Shown here: positions 42,012 through 51,500 of the stretch, one piece after another
Layout: each line of letters starts with the position of its first letter
Numbering within the stretch: position 1 is the first letter of the stretch
From: DASZBX01 sp035943635
Lineage (GTDB): Bacteria > Actinomycetota > Actinomycetes > Streptomycetales > Catenulisporaceae
DNA length: 64,000 nucleotides
Direction: 5' to 3'
Assembly (NCBI GenBank): GCA_035943635.1
Contig: DASZBX010000055.1
Location: 111,031-175,030, forward strand
Notes under the pieces: generated by a model
What the model was told of the DNA's origin: nothing
The model's input: only the letters and a program-made list of their open reading frames with translations
The model's database searches: none
Program-made: the position numbers and the translations under genes

Positions 42012-45000
42012 TCAGGAAGCGCGGGGCCCCGACTGGTCGAGTCTGGACCGCAATGAGTCCGCTTCCTGTGAATGGTCGGAATCCAGGAGGTCCAGCGCGC
42101 GACGCCAGTGCACCTGTGCGGCGGCCTGTTCGCCGGTCAGCTTGAGCATGTCGCCGATACCCCGATGTGCGGTGGCTTGGAGCAAGCGGGACTGGGCTTC
42201 TGCGGCGTAGTCGAGTGCGTCCCGGTAGGACCGCAGGGCGGCGTCATGATCCTGTTCGGCGCAGTACACGTCGCCGGAGGCGAGGCGCGCGCTGGCGAGT
42301 TGAAGGGAGTCGCCAAGCCGGTCCGCAATGGAGGCGGCCTCGTTGATCGCCTCTCGGGCGGCCCGGATCTCCCCCAACTGGATACGGTGGCGGGCCACGA
42401 GAAGCAGAGTACTGCTGCGGCCCTCGTCGTCGCCCAGGCGCCGGAAGGTTTCGGCCGCCTCATCGAGGAAGGCCAAGGCCGAATCAGGCTGTTCCAGGAG
42501 GGAGTACAGGTCCCCCAGATTCATTGCGGCCACCGCGATGTTCCGGGAGTCGCCCAGTTGCCGGGCCAGGTCGTAGGCCCGGCTGAAGAAGACCTCCGCC
42601 TCGGAGTACCGGGTGAGTTTGAAGTACGCGGCCCCCAGGTTGTTCGCGGCGTTGCGTTCGACGGCGTCGTCCCCGATGGCCTGGGCCAGTTCCAGGGCGC
42701 GTCGAGTGGGGGCGATGGCCTCCCGGAGTCGGTCCTCGGTGATCAGCACGGCCCCGAGATGATAGAGCGCGACAGCGAGCCCGTGATCCTCGTGATTGGC
42801 CTCCCGCAGGGCCGCGCACCGCTGGAAGCAGTCGATGGCGTCGGCGTGGCGGTGGATGGAGAGGTTCTTGCGGCCGAGTTGCAGCAGGGCGTCCGCCTGG
42901 CCGCTCGTGTCGCCGAGGGCCACCCAGAGATCGAGTGCGGACTCGCTGAGGGTGTGCGCCAGATCCTGCGGGTTCAGCCGCCACCGGGCTGTCGACAGGT
43001 CCGTGAGCGCGGTCGCCTGGCCGACTGCGTGTCCGTGCCGCGACCAGGTGTCCAGGGCGAACTCATGTAAGCGTATTGACTGCTTCCACAGGCTCCTTCT
43101 GTCCATGTACATGGCCAACATGTGGGTCAGCGCCGCGGCCTCCCACGGATGGTCGTGCCCGAACCAGTACTCGATCAGGGTTCGCAGCGAGGCCTGTTCG
43201 CTGTCGAGCCAGGCGGCTGCCTGGGCCGTGTCGGCGAAGTTCAGCGGACTCAGAGAGGAGGGGATCACGACGTGAGCGGCCAGGTTGACGTGACGGTACG
43301 GATGGAACTGCCTGGTCGCGCGTTCGACCGTCGCGACCACGAACTGAAGCAGCCGTAGCTCGGCCTCGTGCCTGTCCTGCGCCGTCTCCTCGCGGTTCAG
43401 CACGCGGGTCGCGAAGTGCCTTATCAGATCATGGATACGATACGCGTGCCGCTGGGGTTCGTGGACCAGGTGATTGTCGACGAGGATGTTCAGCGCGAGA
43501 TCCGCGTCGGACACCGAGGCGTCGGCCAGGGCCGCGGCCGTGTGCACGGTTATCCGCGTGCTGGGATACAGCGCCAGTCGTCGCAGGATTCTTCGAGGTA
43601 GGTCGGGCAGGTCTCGGTATGACAGGTCGAATGCGGCGGTCATCCGGGTGGTGAGGGTGTCCGCCTGGGCGGAGGCCATGGACTGGGTCAGGTACTCGGC
43701 CAGATCGGCGATGGTCCAGGACGGGCGCATGCTCAAAGAGCCACCGGCGATGGACAACGCGAGCGGCAGGCGCCCGCATGCGGCGACCACGGCCTTGACC
43801 GCGCTCTCGTCGGCCGGATCGTCCGTGGCGGCCCGGCGGGCGGCGCGGGCGAACAGGGCGCTGGCATCGTCGGTCTTCATGAACGGCAGGGCGTGATGGA
43901 TGGCGTCGGGCAGGTCGGCCAGGCGTTTGCGTGCGGTGACCAGGATGATGCTTCCCGACCCGGCCGGTATCAGGGGGAGAATCTGTTCGGCGCTGAAGGC
44001 GTCGTCCAACAGAATCAGCAGCCTGCGATTGCTCGTCCGGCGCCGCCACAGGGCCAGTGCGTGGTCCAGCCCGGCCGCCAGCTGAACCTCCTCGGCGTTG
44101 GTGCGCAGCATGCCGAGCAGCAGGCCCAGGGCGGTTTCGGCGGAGGTCGGCGACTGGTGCGCGTCGTGGCCGCGCAGGTTCAGGTGAAGTTTTCCGTCCG
44201 GGCACCTCTCCTGCAACAGGTAGGCCAGTTTGAGAGCCAGCGTGCTCTTCCCGGCTCCGGCCATTCCGGCGATGACGCAGACTGCTGTCAGTCCTGCCTG
44301 CAACTGGAGGTTGATCTCGTGCGTCAGGGTATCGAGGTCGTCTTTGCGGCCGACGAAGCCGGGTGGTTCGCGTTCGAGGGTGTTCGGGGCTTCGGGCGAC
44401 TCCGCGGGGCCGGGCGAGGACAACGTTGGCGCGGGCGGCCTGGCGGCGGAATCGTCGGCCGCGGAAGGCTTTCTGCGGCTGCCCAGGACGAGCAGATGGG
44501 TGTCGTTGAGCGGCGCCTGCGGGGTCAGGCCCAGTTCGTGCTTGAGCCGGTGGGCAATCGCCTTGTACTCGTCCAGGGCGTCGGCGGTCCGGCCGGAGGC
44601 GTGCAGGCAGCGCATCAGCAGCCCGGCCACCTCCTCGTCGAACGGATGGCTCCCGGCCAGTTCGCGCAGCTCGGCAATCAGGGTTCGCGGATCCTCGGTC
44701 TCCAGTTGCAGGCTTATGCGTTGCACGGCCACGGCATGGATCCGCTCGATCAGGCCGGCCCGGGTGGACTCGCTCCACGGCCCCTGGAGCCCGGACAGCG
44801 GAGTGCCGGTCACCAGCCGGCCGGCCGCGGCCAGGAGGTCCACGGCATGCCTGGTCTGGCCCTGCTCGGCGGCGGCGCGGCCCAGTTTGGCGATCCGGGT
44901 GAATTCGAGTACGTCCACACATTCCGGCGGCACCAGGAGCCGGTAGCCGCGGGCCGGGGTGTGCAGGAGCTCGATCCGGTCGTCGTGGCACTCTTCCAGG

Positions 45001-45215
45001 TGGCGGCGCAGCCGCGACACGTTCGACTGGACGCTGTTGGCCACCTTGGCCGGGACCGACTCGTTCCACACCCGGTCGACCAGGGTGTCGAACGGCACGG
45101 TCCGGCCGGCCTCCATCAGCAGCACGGCCAGGAGTAGCCGCGGTTTCGCAGGTCCCAGATCTATGACTCGACCGTCCGCCCGGAGCTCGACCGGGCCGAG
45201 CACGCGGAACTCCAA
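42012..45215 (-). CDS. AfsR/SARP-family regulator with NB-ARC and TPR domains
   Basis: 1067 residues. N-terminal OmpR-type DNA-binding domain (FRVLGPVELRADGRVIDLGP, NSVQSNVSRLRRHLEE) and bacterial transcriptional activator domain (HPFDEEVAGLLMRCLHASGR) are the SARP part. The middle is an NB-ARC ATPase with Walker A GMAGAGKSTLALKLAYLLQ, LLILLDDAF and GSIILVTARKRLADLP. The C-terminal 400 residues are TPR repeats (GDTSGQADALLQLGRKNLSI, RYSEAEVFFSRAYDLARQLG). Such proteins switch on antibiotic or differentiation genes, but no biosynthetic cluster is in the window. The TTG at 45215 is preferred because GGGAGGGG precedes it; start is uncertain. Confidence 0.9.
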   Translation of the reverse strand: MEFRVLGPVELRADGRVIDLGPAKPRLLLAVLLMEAGRTVPFDTLVDRVWNESVPAKVANSVQSNVSRLRRHLEECHDDRIELLHTPARGYRLLVPPECVDVLEFTRIAKLGRAAAEQGQTRHAVDLLAAAGRLVTGTPLSGLQGPWSESTRAGLIERIHAVAVQRISLQLETEDPRTLIAELRELAGSHPFDEEVAGLLMRCLHASGRTADALDEYKAIAHRLKHELGLTPQAPLNDTHLLVLGSRRKPSAADDSAARPPAPTLSSPGPAESPEAPNTLEREPPGFVGRKDDLDTLTHEINLQLQAGLTAVCVIAGMAGAGKSTLALKLAYLLQERCPDGKLHLNLRGHDAHQSPTSAETALGLLLGMLRTNAEEVQLAAGLDHALALWRRRTSNRRLLILLDDAFSAEQILPLIPAGSGSIILVTARKRLADLPDAIHHALPFMKTDDASALFARAARRAATDDPADESAVKAVVAACGRLPLALSIAGGSLSMRPSWTIADLAEYLTQSMASAQADTLTTRMTAAFDLSYRDLPDLPRRILRRLALYPSTRITVHTAAALADASVSDADLALNILVDNHLVHEPQRHAYRIHDLIRHFATRVLNREETAQDRHEAELRLLQFVVATVERATRQFHPYRHVNLAAHVVIPSSLSPLNFADTAQAAAWLDSEQASLRTLIEYWFGHDHPWEAAALTHMLAMYMDRRSLWKQSIRLHEFALDTWSRHGHAVGQATALTDLSTARWRLNPQDLAHTLSESALDLWVALGDTSGQADALLQLGRKNLSIHRHADAIDCFQRCAALREANHEDHGLAVALYHLGAVLITEDRLREAIAPTRRALELAQAIGDDAVERNAANNLGAAYFKLTRYSEAEVFFSRAYDLARQLGDSRNIAVAAMNLGDLYSLLEQPDSALAFLDEAAETFRRLGDDEGRSSTLLLVARHRIQLGEIRAAREAINEAASIADRLGDSLQLASARLASGDVYCAEQDHDAALRSYRDALDYAAEAQSRLLQATAHRGIGDMLKLTGEQAAAQVHWRRALDLLDSDHSQEADSLRSRLDQSGPRAS

Positions 45216-45552
45216 TTCGGCCCCTCCCAACCACAATGAACCGCCCGCCCACTCTAAGTGAGTTCCCTGATTATCGCCAGTGCTGTTCCGGGGGCGCGTG
45301 GGCCGGGTGATGGGCTGTCCGCGCGCGCGTCCACGCTCCTGGCCGGGCCCGGATCGGCCGGGTGGCGGCCGGATCCAAGCATTATCCAAGCGACCGGCCC
45401 TGCCGGGCGGATCCGGGCAAGCGGTTGGCAGGGCGGCCGGAGAAGAGTGGGGGCACAGGCGGGGCCGGCCGGGGGCCGAGGCACTAAGTGTCCTGCGACA
45501 CATGGTGCCGATCCGGGCGGCGCGACCACATCAGGCGAGGGGGAGGCGTGGC
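45216..45552. other. Divergent intergenic region
   Basis: 337 bases between the SARP gene and a glycosyltransferase-like gene. Very GC-rich, with no clear promoter elements or repeats by eye. Confidence 0.4.
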
Positions 45553-46962
45553 ATGAGTGTCGAAGACAGCGGCATCGTCGAACACGGGCCGGTCCGGCCG
45601 GCGCGGCGGATCGGGAGCGGCGCGGCGGGCGGGCGGGATCTGGTGACCGGGCGGGACGTGGCGAACGGTCGGCGGCGCCCGATCAGGCTGGCCGCACTGC
45701 ACGTTGCGCCCGGGCCGCCCGTCCCGCCGGCTCCGCGCGGCCCGTCCGCGCCGGCCATCCGCCGGGTTCTGTTCGCGGCCCCGACGATGGCCACCGCGGA
45801 ACGGCTGCTGGACATCGCCGGCCTGTTCGCCGAGGACCAGCGGATCCAGCCCGTCTTCACCGTCCCGCCGAACGTGCTCGGCCGCGGCACCCGGCCGATG
45901 CTGGCCGCGCGCGGGATCGCGCCGCTGGCGTGGACGCAGGCCCTCGGGGAGGGCTTCGACCTGGCCGTGACGGCTGACGTGGACAGTATCGCAGCGTTCG
46001 GCGATACGGTCCCGGTGGCCTTCTTCTCGCCCGGGGACCCGCACGCCGCGGCCGGGCTGTGCGGGCGGGTCTCGATTCCGTTGCCGGGGCCCGTGATCGG
46101 GTTCACCCGCTCGGAGCTGCTGCGCGCCGGACGGCTGGTGCCCGCGGCGCTGGCCCTGGCGCACGAGCAGGAGCTGCGGCTGGTGCGGGAACGCTGCCCG
46201 GACGCGGCGGGCGTCGCGGCCGTGGTCGGCGATCCCTGCTATGACCGGATCGCCTCGTCCGCGGCCCACCGCGTCTTCTACCGGGCCGCGCTCGGCCTGC
46301 GCGCGCGGCAGAAGCTGGTCGTGGTCACGTCCTCCTGGCGGGCCGACTCGCTGTTCGGCAGCGGGCGGCCCGTGATGGAGCGGCTGCTCGGCGAGCTGCC
46401 CGCGGCCGAGTACCGGGCCGTGCTGCTGACCCAGCCGGAGGCGTGGGCGGCGTACGGCGACGAGCAGATGGCCGCCTGGTTCCGGCGCTGGGAGCGGCTC
46501 GGGCTGGCCACGGTCGGGCCGCGGGAGGACTGGCGGCCGTACCTGGCGGCCGCGGACTTCATCGTCGGCGACAGCGAGGCCGTCGGTCTGTACGGCGCGG
46601 CGGCGGGCGTGCCGGTTCTGCTCGGCGCGTTCGGCGACGGCGCCGGGCCCACGGATCCGACCACGCCGCCGTCGCCGTCGCAGAGGTCGTGGTCGCCGCC
46701 CGCGAACGTCCCGCGGCTGAGCGCGGACCGCCCGATAATCAGCCAATTGGCCTATGCCGCGGTCCGCTTCGACCCGGCGGCCGCGAGCGAGTCGGCGGCG
46801 CGGGCGGGCGCGGGCGGATTCGCGCGGCGGACCCGGCAGCTGCTCTACTCGCTGCTCGGGCTGAGCCAGCCGCCGACCGTGGCCGAACTGCCGCCCGCGC
46901 CCCGGCCGTCGGCGCTCGACACCCTGCGGCCCGCCACCCTCGGACTGGGCCGGGCCGCGTGA
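45553..46962 (+). CDS. Glycosyltransferase/epimerase-like protein of unknown substrate
   Basis: 469 residues from the ATG at 45553 (GGGAGG upstream). After a basic, Pro-rich 70-residue start, two Rossmann-like halves are seen: IRRVLFAAPTMATAERLLDI with DLAVTADVDSIAAFGD, and later ARQKLVVVTSSWRADSLFG, WRPYLAAADFIVGDSEAVGLYGAAAGVPVLL. The last block resembles the donor-binding side of GT-B enzymes and of CDP-glycerol glycerophosphotransferases or UDP-GlcNAc 2-epimerases. No membrane segment. The C terminus is low-complexity. The family call is tentative. Confidence 0.65.
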   Translation: MSVEDSGIVEHGPVRPARRIGSGAAGGRDLVTGRDVANGRRRPIRLAALHVAPGPPVPPAPRGPSAPAIRRVLFAAPTMATAERLLDIAGLFAEDQRIQPVFTVPPNVLGRGTRPMLAARGIAPLAWTQALGEGFDLAVTADVDSIAAFGDTVPVAFFSPGDPHAAAGLCGRVSIPLPGPVIGFTRSELLRAGRLVPAALALAHEQELRLVRERCPDAAGVAAVVGDPCYDRIASSAAHRVFYRAALGLRARQKLVVVTSSWRADSLFGSGRPVMERLLGELPAAEYRAVLLTQPEAWAAYGDEQMAAWFRRWERLGLATVGPREDWRPYLAAADFIVGDSEAVGLYGAAAGVPVLLGAFGDGAGPTDPTTPPSPSQRSWSPPANVPRLSADRPIISQLAYAAVRFDPAAASESAARAGAGGFARRTRQLLYSLLGLSQPPTVAELPPAPRPSALDTLRPATLGLGRAA

Positions 46963-46982
46963 GCCGGATCTGCTGACCGGCC

Positions 46983-47528
46983 CTACTGGGAACCGGCATC
47001 GGCGGCGGCGACAACCCCTGCGCCGCCGACGTCGGCCCCGGGCACCAGCAGCACCCGGCACGCCTCGCGCAACGCCGCGCCGATCGGTGCCGGGCGCATG
47101 GTCGCCGGGTCGATCCGGACCTGGACCCGGCGGCACTCGGCGTGGACGACGGAGCCGTCCGCCGACAGCACCCGGAACCCGTAGACCACGCTCGACGAGC
47201 CCAACCGGTCGATCCACAGCTGCACGCCGACCGGCCCGACCGACGTGATCGGAATGTGGTAGGTGATCCCGAACTGCTTGACCACGAAGAAGATGTCGGC
47301 GAAGTGCGGCTGGCTCGGGTCGAACGGCCAGCCCTCGCGGGTCCAGAACGATTCGAGCGCGCGCTCGATCAGCAGCACGTACCTGCCGTTGTGCACGACG
47401 CCCATCGCATCGAGATCTTCGAAGTGCACGTATACCGGTTCTATCTGCCCGGCCGTTTCGCTGCGGGCGGCGTGGCCGTCGCGGTCGAGCGTGGCGCCGG
47501 AAGCAGGCCCGGGCGGGGGAGGGGTCAT
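46983..47528 (-). CDS. Acyl-CoA thioesterase (4HBT, hot-dog fold)
   Basis: 181 residues. The catalytic stretch VHFEDLDAMGVVHNGRYVLL carries the Asp of the 4-hydroxybenzoyl-CoA thioesterase type (YGxxD-like), followed by IERALESFW and FVVKQFGITYHIPITSVGPV. Low-complexity tails occur at both ends. Hydrolyses an acyl-CoA, chain length unknown. It lies 6 bases downstream of a TetR gene on the same strand, so the two form an operon under that repressor. Confidence 0.88.
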   Translation of the reverse strand: MTPPPPGPASGATLDRDGHAARSETAGQIEPVYVHFEDLDAMGVVHNGRYVLLIERALESFWTREGWPFDPSQPHFADIFFVVKQFGITYHIPITSVGPVGVQLWIDRLGSSSVVYGFRVLSADGSVVHAECRRVQVRIDPATMRPAPIGAALREACRVLLVPGADVGGAGVVAAADAGSQ

Positions 47529-47534
47529 GGCGGA

Positions 47535-48164
47535 TCAGTCCTTCGGCAGCAGGTCGGGGGTGGGGGACAGGGCGCGCAGGCGGTTGAGCACGGCGCGCCG
47601 GGAGTAGCGGATCGCCTGGCGTTCGCGCAGCAGCCGGCAGGAGGTGACCACCGCGTCGCCGAGGGCCTGGATCTCGAAGGCGAGCTGGTCCAGGTCGGTG
47701 CCGGCGGCCAGTTCGCCGAGCTCGACCGCCTGCTCGGCGACGGTCTTGAGCAGGTCCAGCCAGCCGGTGATCGCCGCGGCCAGGGCGTCGCGGACCGGGC
47801 CGGGCCGGTCGTCGAACTCCGGGTCGCTGGCGGCGAAGAAGCAGCCGCCGGGCAGGGTCTCGTCGGTGTAGAAGGCGAGCCGGTTCTCGTGCAGGGCCCA
47901 CAGCCGGCGCACTCCGCGCGGCTGGTGCAGGGCCGGGACGACGATCAGGTTCTCCCACTGCTGTGCGGCGTGGGCGACCACGGCCAGCTGCAGGCTCTCC
48001 TTGTCCGGCCAGTGCGCGAACAGGCCCGACTTGCTGACCGCGAGGGCGTCGGCCAGGCGGGAGAGCGACATGCCGTCCAGGCCGTCCGTGGACGCGAGCG
48101 CGACGGCGGTGTCGAGCACGTTGCGCCGGGTCTGTTCGCCTCGGGTGAGGCGTCCGTCTGTCAT
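47535..48164 (-). CDS. TetR-family regulator
   Basis: 209 residues. The N-terminal HTH is normal (TRRNVLDTAVALASTDGLDG, MSLSRLADALAVSKSGLFAH WPDKESL). The C-terminal part (TDETLPGGCFFAASDPEFDD) matches the TetR_C subgroup seen with thioesterases and hydrolases. A palindrome between this gene and the divergent hydrolase gene at 48191-48200 is the likely operator. Confidence 0.9.
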   Translation of the reverse strand: MTDGRLTRGEQTRRNVLDTAVALASTDGLDGMSLSRLADALAVSKSGLFAHWPDKESLQLAVVAHAAQQWENLIVVPALHQPRGVRRLWALHENRLAFYTDETLPGGCFFAASDPEFDDRPGPVRDALAAAITGWLDLLKTVAEQAVELGELAAGTDLDQLAFEIQALGDAVVTSCRLLRERQAIRYSRRAVLNRLRALSPTPDLLPKD

Positions 48165-48190
48165 GGGAACGACCCTAGCAGATATAAGAC

Positions 48191-48200
48191 CGACCGGTCG
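48191..48200. promoter_or_regulatory. TetR-type palindrome CGACCGGTCG
   Basis: A perfect 10-bp palindrome within gaccgaccggtcgtt, 27 bases from the TetR start and 76 bases from the hydrolase start. Same general form as the operators at 52554 and 56701 but with a different centre. Confidence 0.6.
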
Positions 48201-48275
48201 TTAAGTTTGTTTGACCGGGCCGCCGCGGAACCCGGGACGAGCCGTGGACGGCCCGAAACCGTTAGCCTGTCAGCT

Positions 48276-49142
48276 GTGACACAGCTGGAAATACGGGATC
48301 TGATTGACGAGGGCCGCCGCGACTACCGGGACCCCGAGCGCGGCCGGCCGGTTCGGACCACCTTGTGGCATCCGCAGAACGACGGCCCCGCGCCGCCGGT
48401 CGTCCTCATCTCGCACGGCTCCGGCGGCGCGGCGCGCCAGATGGCGTGGTTGGCCCAGCCGCTCGCGGCGGCCGGGTTCCTAGCCGTCTCGGTCGACCAC
48501 CACGGCAACAACTTCGTGGACGGCTACCTGCCGCAGGGCTTCGCCTTCGAGTGGGAACGCCCGCGGGACCTGACCTTCGCGCTCGACGCGATCGCGGCCG
48601 ACCGGGCGCTCGGCCCGGTCGGGGCGGCCGGGTTCTCCTCCGGCGGGTACACCGCCGCGGCCCTGGTCGGGGCCCGGATCGACCCGCCCGTGCTCCAGGC
48701 CGTGGCCGACGGCCTGATCCGGCTGCCCGATCCGGCCGAGTACCCCGGCCTGTTCGACGAACTGCTCGCGATCGTCCCGGCCGAGCAGTTCCCCCGGGTG
48801 CTCGCGGAAGCCGGCCGGGACTGGTCGGACCCGCGGGTCCGGGCCGCGTTCCTGATCTGCCCGGCCAGCCGGGGATTTCTGACCAAAGAGAGCCTGGCCG
48901 CGATCGACCGGCCGGTGCAGATCCGGTGGGGCGACGCCGACACGGTCACGCCGCCGGAGCAGGACGCGTTGCGCTACCTCGACGCCATCCCGAGCGCCGG
49001 TGGACGGTCGGCGGGCGAGCACGTCGAGCACTACGACTTCCTCGGCACCAACCCGGCCGGACAGGACGTACGCCGCCAGGTGGCCGCCGAAGCCGTCGAC
49101 TTCTTCCGCGGCCTGCTGGTCGACGGGCCCGCGACGGCCTGA
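48276..49142 (+). CDS. Alpha/beta hydrolase (dienelactone hydrolase-like)
   Basis: 288 residues from the GTG at 48276 (VTQLEIRDLIDEGRRDYRDP). The oxyanion segment VVLISHGSGGAARQMAWLAQ, nucleophile elbow AAGFSSGGYTAAALV (GxSxG, Ser), Asp in RWGDADTVTPP and His in VEHYDFLG form the catalytic set. It resembles platelet-activating-factor acetylhydrolase/dienelactone hydrolase proteins. Divergent from the TetR gene and probably under its control. Confidence 0.87.
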   Translation: MTQLEIRDLIDEGRRDYRDPERGRPVRTTLWHPQNDGPAPPVVLISHGSGGAARQMAWLAQPLAAAGFLAVSVDHHGNNFVDGYLPQGFAFEWERPRDLTFALDAIAADRALGPVGAAGFSSGGYTAAALVGARIDPPVLQAVADGLIRLPDPAEYPGLFDELLAIVPAEQFPRVLAEAGRDWSDPRVRAAFLICPASRGFLTKESLAAIDRPVQIRWGDADTVTPPEQDALRYLDAIPSAGGRSAGEHVEHYDFLGTNPAGQDVRRQVAAEAVDFFRGLLVDGPATA

Positions 49143-49165
49143 AACGCCCTGCCTCGCTGCTCGGC

Positions 49166-50035
49166 TCAGGCGGCCTTCGCGTTGGCGGCCGCGGCGTCGA
49201 TGATCGTGTCCCAGAGCTCGACCGGCAGATCGTGGCCCATCCCGGGCAACACGATCAGCTGCGCGCCGGGGATCGCGGCCGCGGTCGCCCGGCCGCCGCT
49301 GACGTTCACCAGCGGGTCAGCGTCGCCGTGGATGACCACGGTCGGGATCGCCACCGAGTGCAGGGCCTCGGTCCGGTCCCCGGACGCCACGATCGCCGCC
49401 AGCTGCCGCACGGTCCCGGCCGGGCGGTACGACCGGTCGTAGCCGGCCGCCACCCGGGCCCGGAGCAGTTCGTCGGGCTGCGGGTACGCAGGAGACATCA
49501 GGATGCGCTGGATCGCCAGGCCGCGCTCGATCGCGCCGTCCCGATCGACGGCCGGCGGCGAGAGCAGCGCGGCGCTCGCCTCGGGGCTCGGCTGGCCGAC
49601 CGAAGGCTCGCCGGTCGTGGACATGATCGAGCAGGCCGACGCGAACCGGTCCGGGTACCGGGTGATCAACTCCTGCGTGATCATGCCGCCCATGGACACG
49701 CCCAGCACGTGCGCGACGGAGATGCCCAGGTGGTCGAGCAGGCCGATCGTGTCCGCGGCCAGGTCCTCGAGCAGGTACGGCACGCTGGACGTATCGCCGC
49801 CGAGGATCGCCATGACGTCCGGCTGCGGGCCGTCGTCGAACGCGGTGGACAGGCCGATGTCCCGGTTGTCGAAGCGGATCACGTGGAAGCCGTGCCCGGC
49901 CAACCGCTCGCAGAAGTCCGGCAGCCAGGCGGTCAGCTGCATGCCCAGGCCCATCACCAGCAGCAGGGCCGGATCCGCCGGCTCACCGAAGGTGTCGTAT
50001 TCGATCTCGATCCCGTTGGCTTGGCAGCGTGGCAT
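49166..50035 (-). CDS. Alpha/beta-fold hydrolase
   Basis: 289 residues. The nucleophile elbow is VLGVSMGGMITQEL; the Asp lies in VVIHGDADPLVN and the His in PGMGHDLP. The oxyanion part is VMGLGMQLTAWLPDFCERLA. This is the epoxide-hydrolase/haloalkane-type superfamily with an ester or lactone as possible substrate. It is followed by the acyl-CoA dehydrogenase gene at 100 bases upstream on the same strand, and may be co-transcribed. Confidence 0.88.
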   Translation of the reverse strand: MPRCQANGIEIEYDTFGEPADPALLLVMGLGMQLTAWLPDFCERLAGHGFHVIRFDNRDIGLSTAFDDGPQPDVMAILGGDTSSVPYLLEDLAADTIGLLDHLGISVAHVLGVSMGGMITQELITRYPDRFASACSIMSTTGEPSVGQPSPEASAALLSPPAVDRDGAIERGLAIQRILMSPAYPQPDELLRARVAAGYDRSYRPAGTVRQLAAIVASGDRTEALHSVAIPTVVIHGDADPLVNVSGGRATAAAIPGAQLIVLPGMGHDLPVELWDTIIDAAAANAKAA

Positions 50036-50135
50036 GGGTTCCTACCTTGTCGTCATTGGAAGGTCGGTGGATGGTGGCCGGGCAGCCGGCCGGCTGGTCG
50101 CGCCGCCAGCCGACCGGCGCGCCCTCAGATTGTCC

Positions 50136-51476
50136 CTACTGCAGGCCGCCGCCGGTGGCCGACGCGCCCACGGGCTCGCCGGTCGGGTCACCGGTCGCGC
50201 CGGGCACGGCGCTCTCGGCCTTGGCCGGACTCGCGCCCGCGCCCGCAGCATGCAGATACGGCCGCAGTTCACGCCGCGCCAGCGACGCCCGGTGCACCTC
50301 GTCCGGCCCGTCGGCCAGGCGCAGCGTGCGCGCCCCGGCCCACAGCGCGGCCAGCGGGAAGTCCTGGGACACCCCGCCCGCGCCGTGCGCCTGGATCGCC
50401 TTGTCCAGCACCCACTCGGCCATCGCCGGGGTCGCGATCTTGATCGACTGGATCTCGGTGTGCGCGCCCTTGTTGCCGACCGTGTCCATCAGCCACGCGG
50501 TCTTGAGCACCAGCAGCCGGGCCTGTTCGATCCGCACCCGCGACTCGGCGATCCACTCCTGCACCACGCCCTGGTCCGCCAGCGGCCGGCCGAACGCGAC
50601 CCGCCCGGCCGCGCGCACGCACATCAGCTCCAGCGCCCGCTCGGCCATGCCGATCAGCCGCATGCAGTGGTGTATGCGGCCGGGCCCGAGCCGGGCCTGC
50701 GCGATCGCGAAGCCCTCGCCCTCGCCCGCGATCAGGTTCGACGCCGGGACCCGCACGTCCTGGAACACGACCTCCGCGTGGCCGCCGTGCGTGCCGTCGT
50801 CGTACCCGAACACCCGCATCCCGCGCACCACGCTGACCCCCGGGGTATCCCGCGGGACCAGGATCTGGGACTGCTGGCGGTGCCGGTGCGCGTCCGGGTC
50901 GGTCTTGCCCATCACGATGAAGATCTCGGCCCGCGGGTCCATCGCGCCGGAGGCGTACCACTTGCGGCCGTTGATCACATAGTCGTCGCCGTCGCGCACG
51001 ATCCGGGTGGCGATGTTGGTCGCGTCCGAGGAGGCCACGTCCGGCTCGGTCATGCAGAAGGCCGACCGGATCGTGCCCTCCAGCAGCGGGGTGAGCCAGC
51101 GTTCCTGCTGCTCCGGGGTGCCGAACTGGGCCAGCACCTCCATGTTCCCGGTGTCCGGGGCGGCGCAGTTGAGCGCCTCCGGGGCCAGGTGCGGGCTGCG
51201 GCCGGTCAGCTCGGCCAGCGGGGCGTACTGCAGGTTGGTCAGGCCCGCGCCGCCCGGGTGGCCGGGCAGGAACAGGTTCCACAGCCCGCGCGCCCGGGCC
51301 TCGGCCTTGAGCTCGTCGATCACGGCCGGCCGGGCCCACGGGTCGCCCGGCTCGGTCAGCGCCCGGCGCTCGACCTGCTCCTGGAAGACCCGCTCGGCCG
51401 GATAGACGTGCTCGTCCATGAAGGCCAGCAGCCGCTCGCGCCACTGCTGGGTCTGTGCGTCGTAACCGAAATCCAT
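50136..51476 (-). CDS. Acyl-CoA dehydrogenase
   Basis: 446 residues, FAD-dependent oxidation of an acyl-CoA. Blocks seen are SAFCMTEPDVASSDATNIAT (FAD/substrate), NGRKWYASGAMDPRAEIFIV, FAIAQARLGPGRIHHCMRLI, QAHGAGGVSQDFPLAALWAG and LRLADGPDEVHRASLARREL. The pattern matches the ACAD10/11-like branch that in bacteria and animals accompanies an APH-like kinase, which is the next gene upstream (51501). Together they can use 4-hydroxy acids via phosphorylation. A Gly/Ala/Pro-rich tail of about 35 residues is extra. Confidence 0.93.
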   Translation of the reverse strand: MDFGYDAQTQQWRERLLAFMDEHVYPAERVFQEQVERRALTEPGDPWARPAVIDELKAEARARGLWNLFLPGHPGGAGLTNLQYAPLAELTGRSPHLAPEALNCAAPDTGNMEVLAQFGTPEQQERWLTPLLEGTIRSAFCMTEPDVASSDATNIATRIVRDGDDYVINGRKWYASGAMDPRAEIFIVMGKTDPDAHRHRQQSQILVPRDTPGVSVVRGMRVFGYDDGTHGGHAEVVFQDVRVPASNLIAGEGEGFAIAQARLGPGRIHHCMRLIGMAERALELMCVRAAGRVAFGRPLADQGVVQEWIAESRVRIEQARLLVLKTAWLMDTVGNKGAHTEIQSIKIATPAMAEWVLDKAIQAHGAGGVSQDFPLAALWAGARTLRLADGPDEVHRASLARRELRPYLHAAGAGASPAKAESAVPGATGDPTGEPVGASATGGGLQ

Positions 51477-51500
51477 GTGTCAGTTCACCAGGTCCGTTTC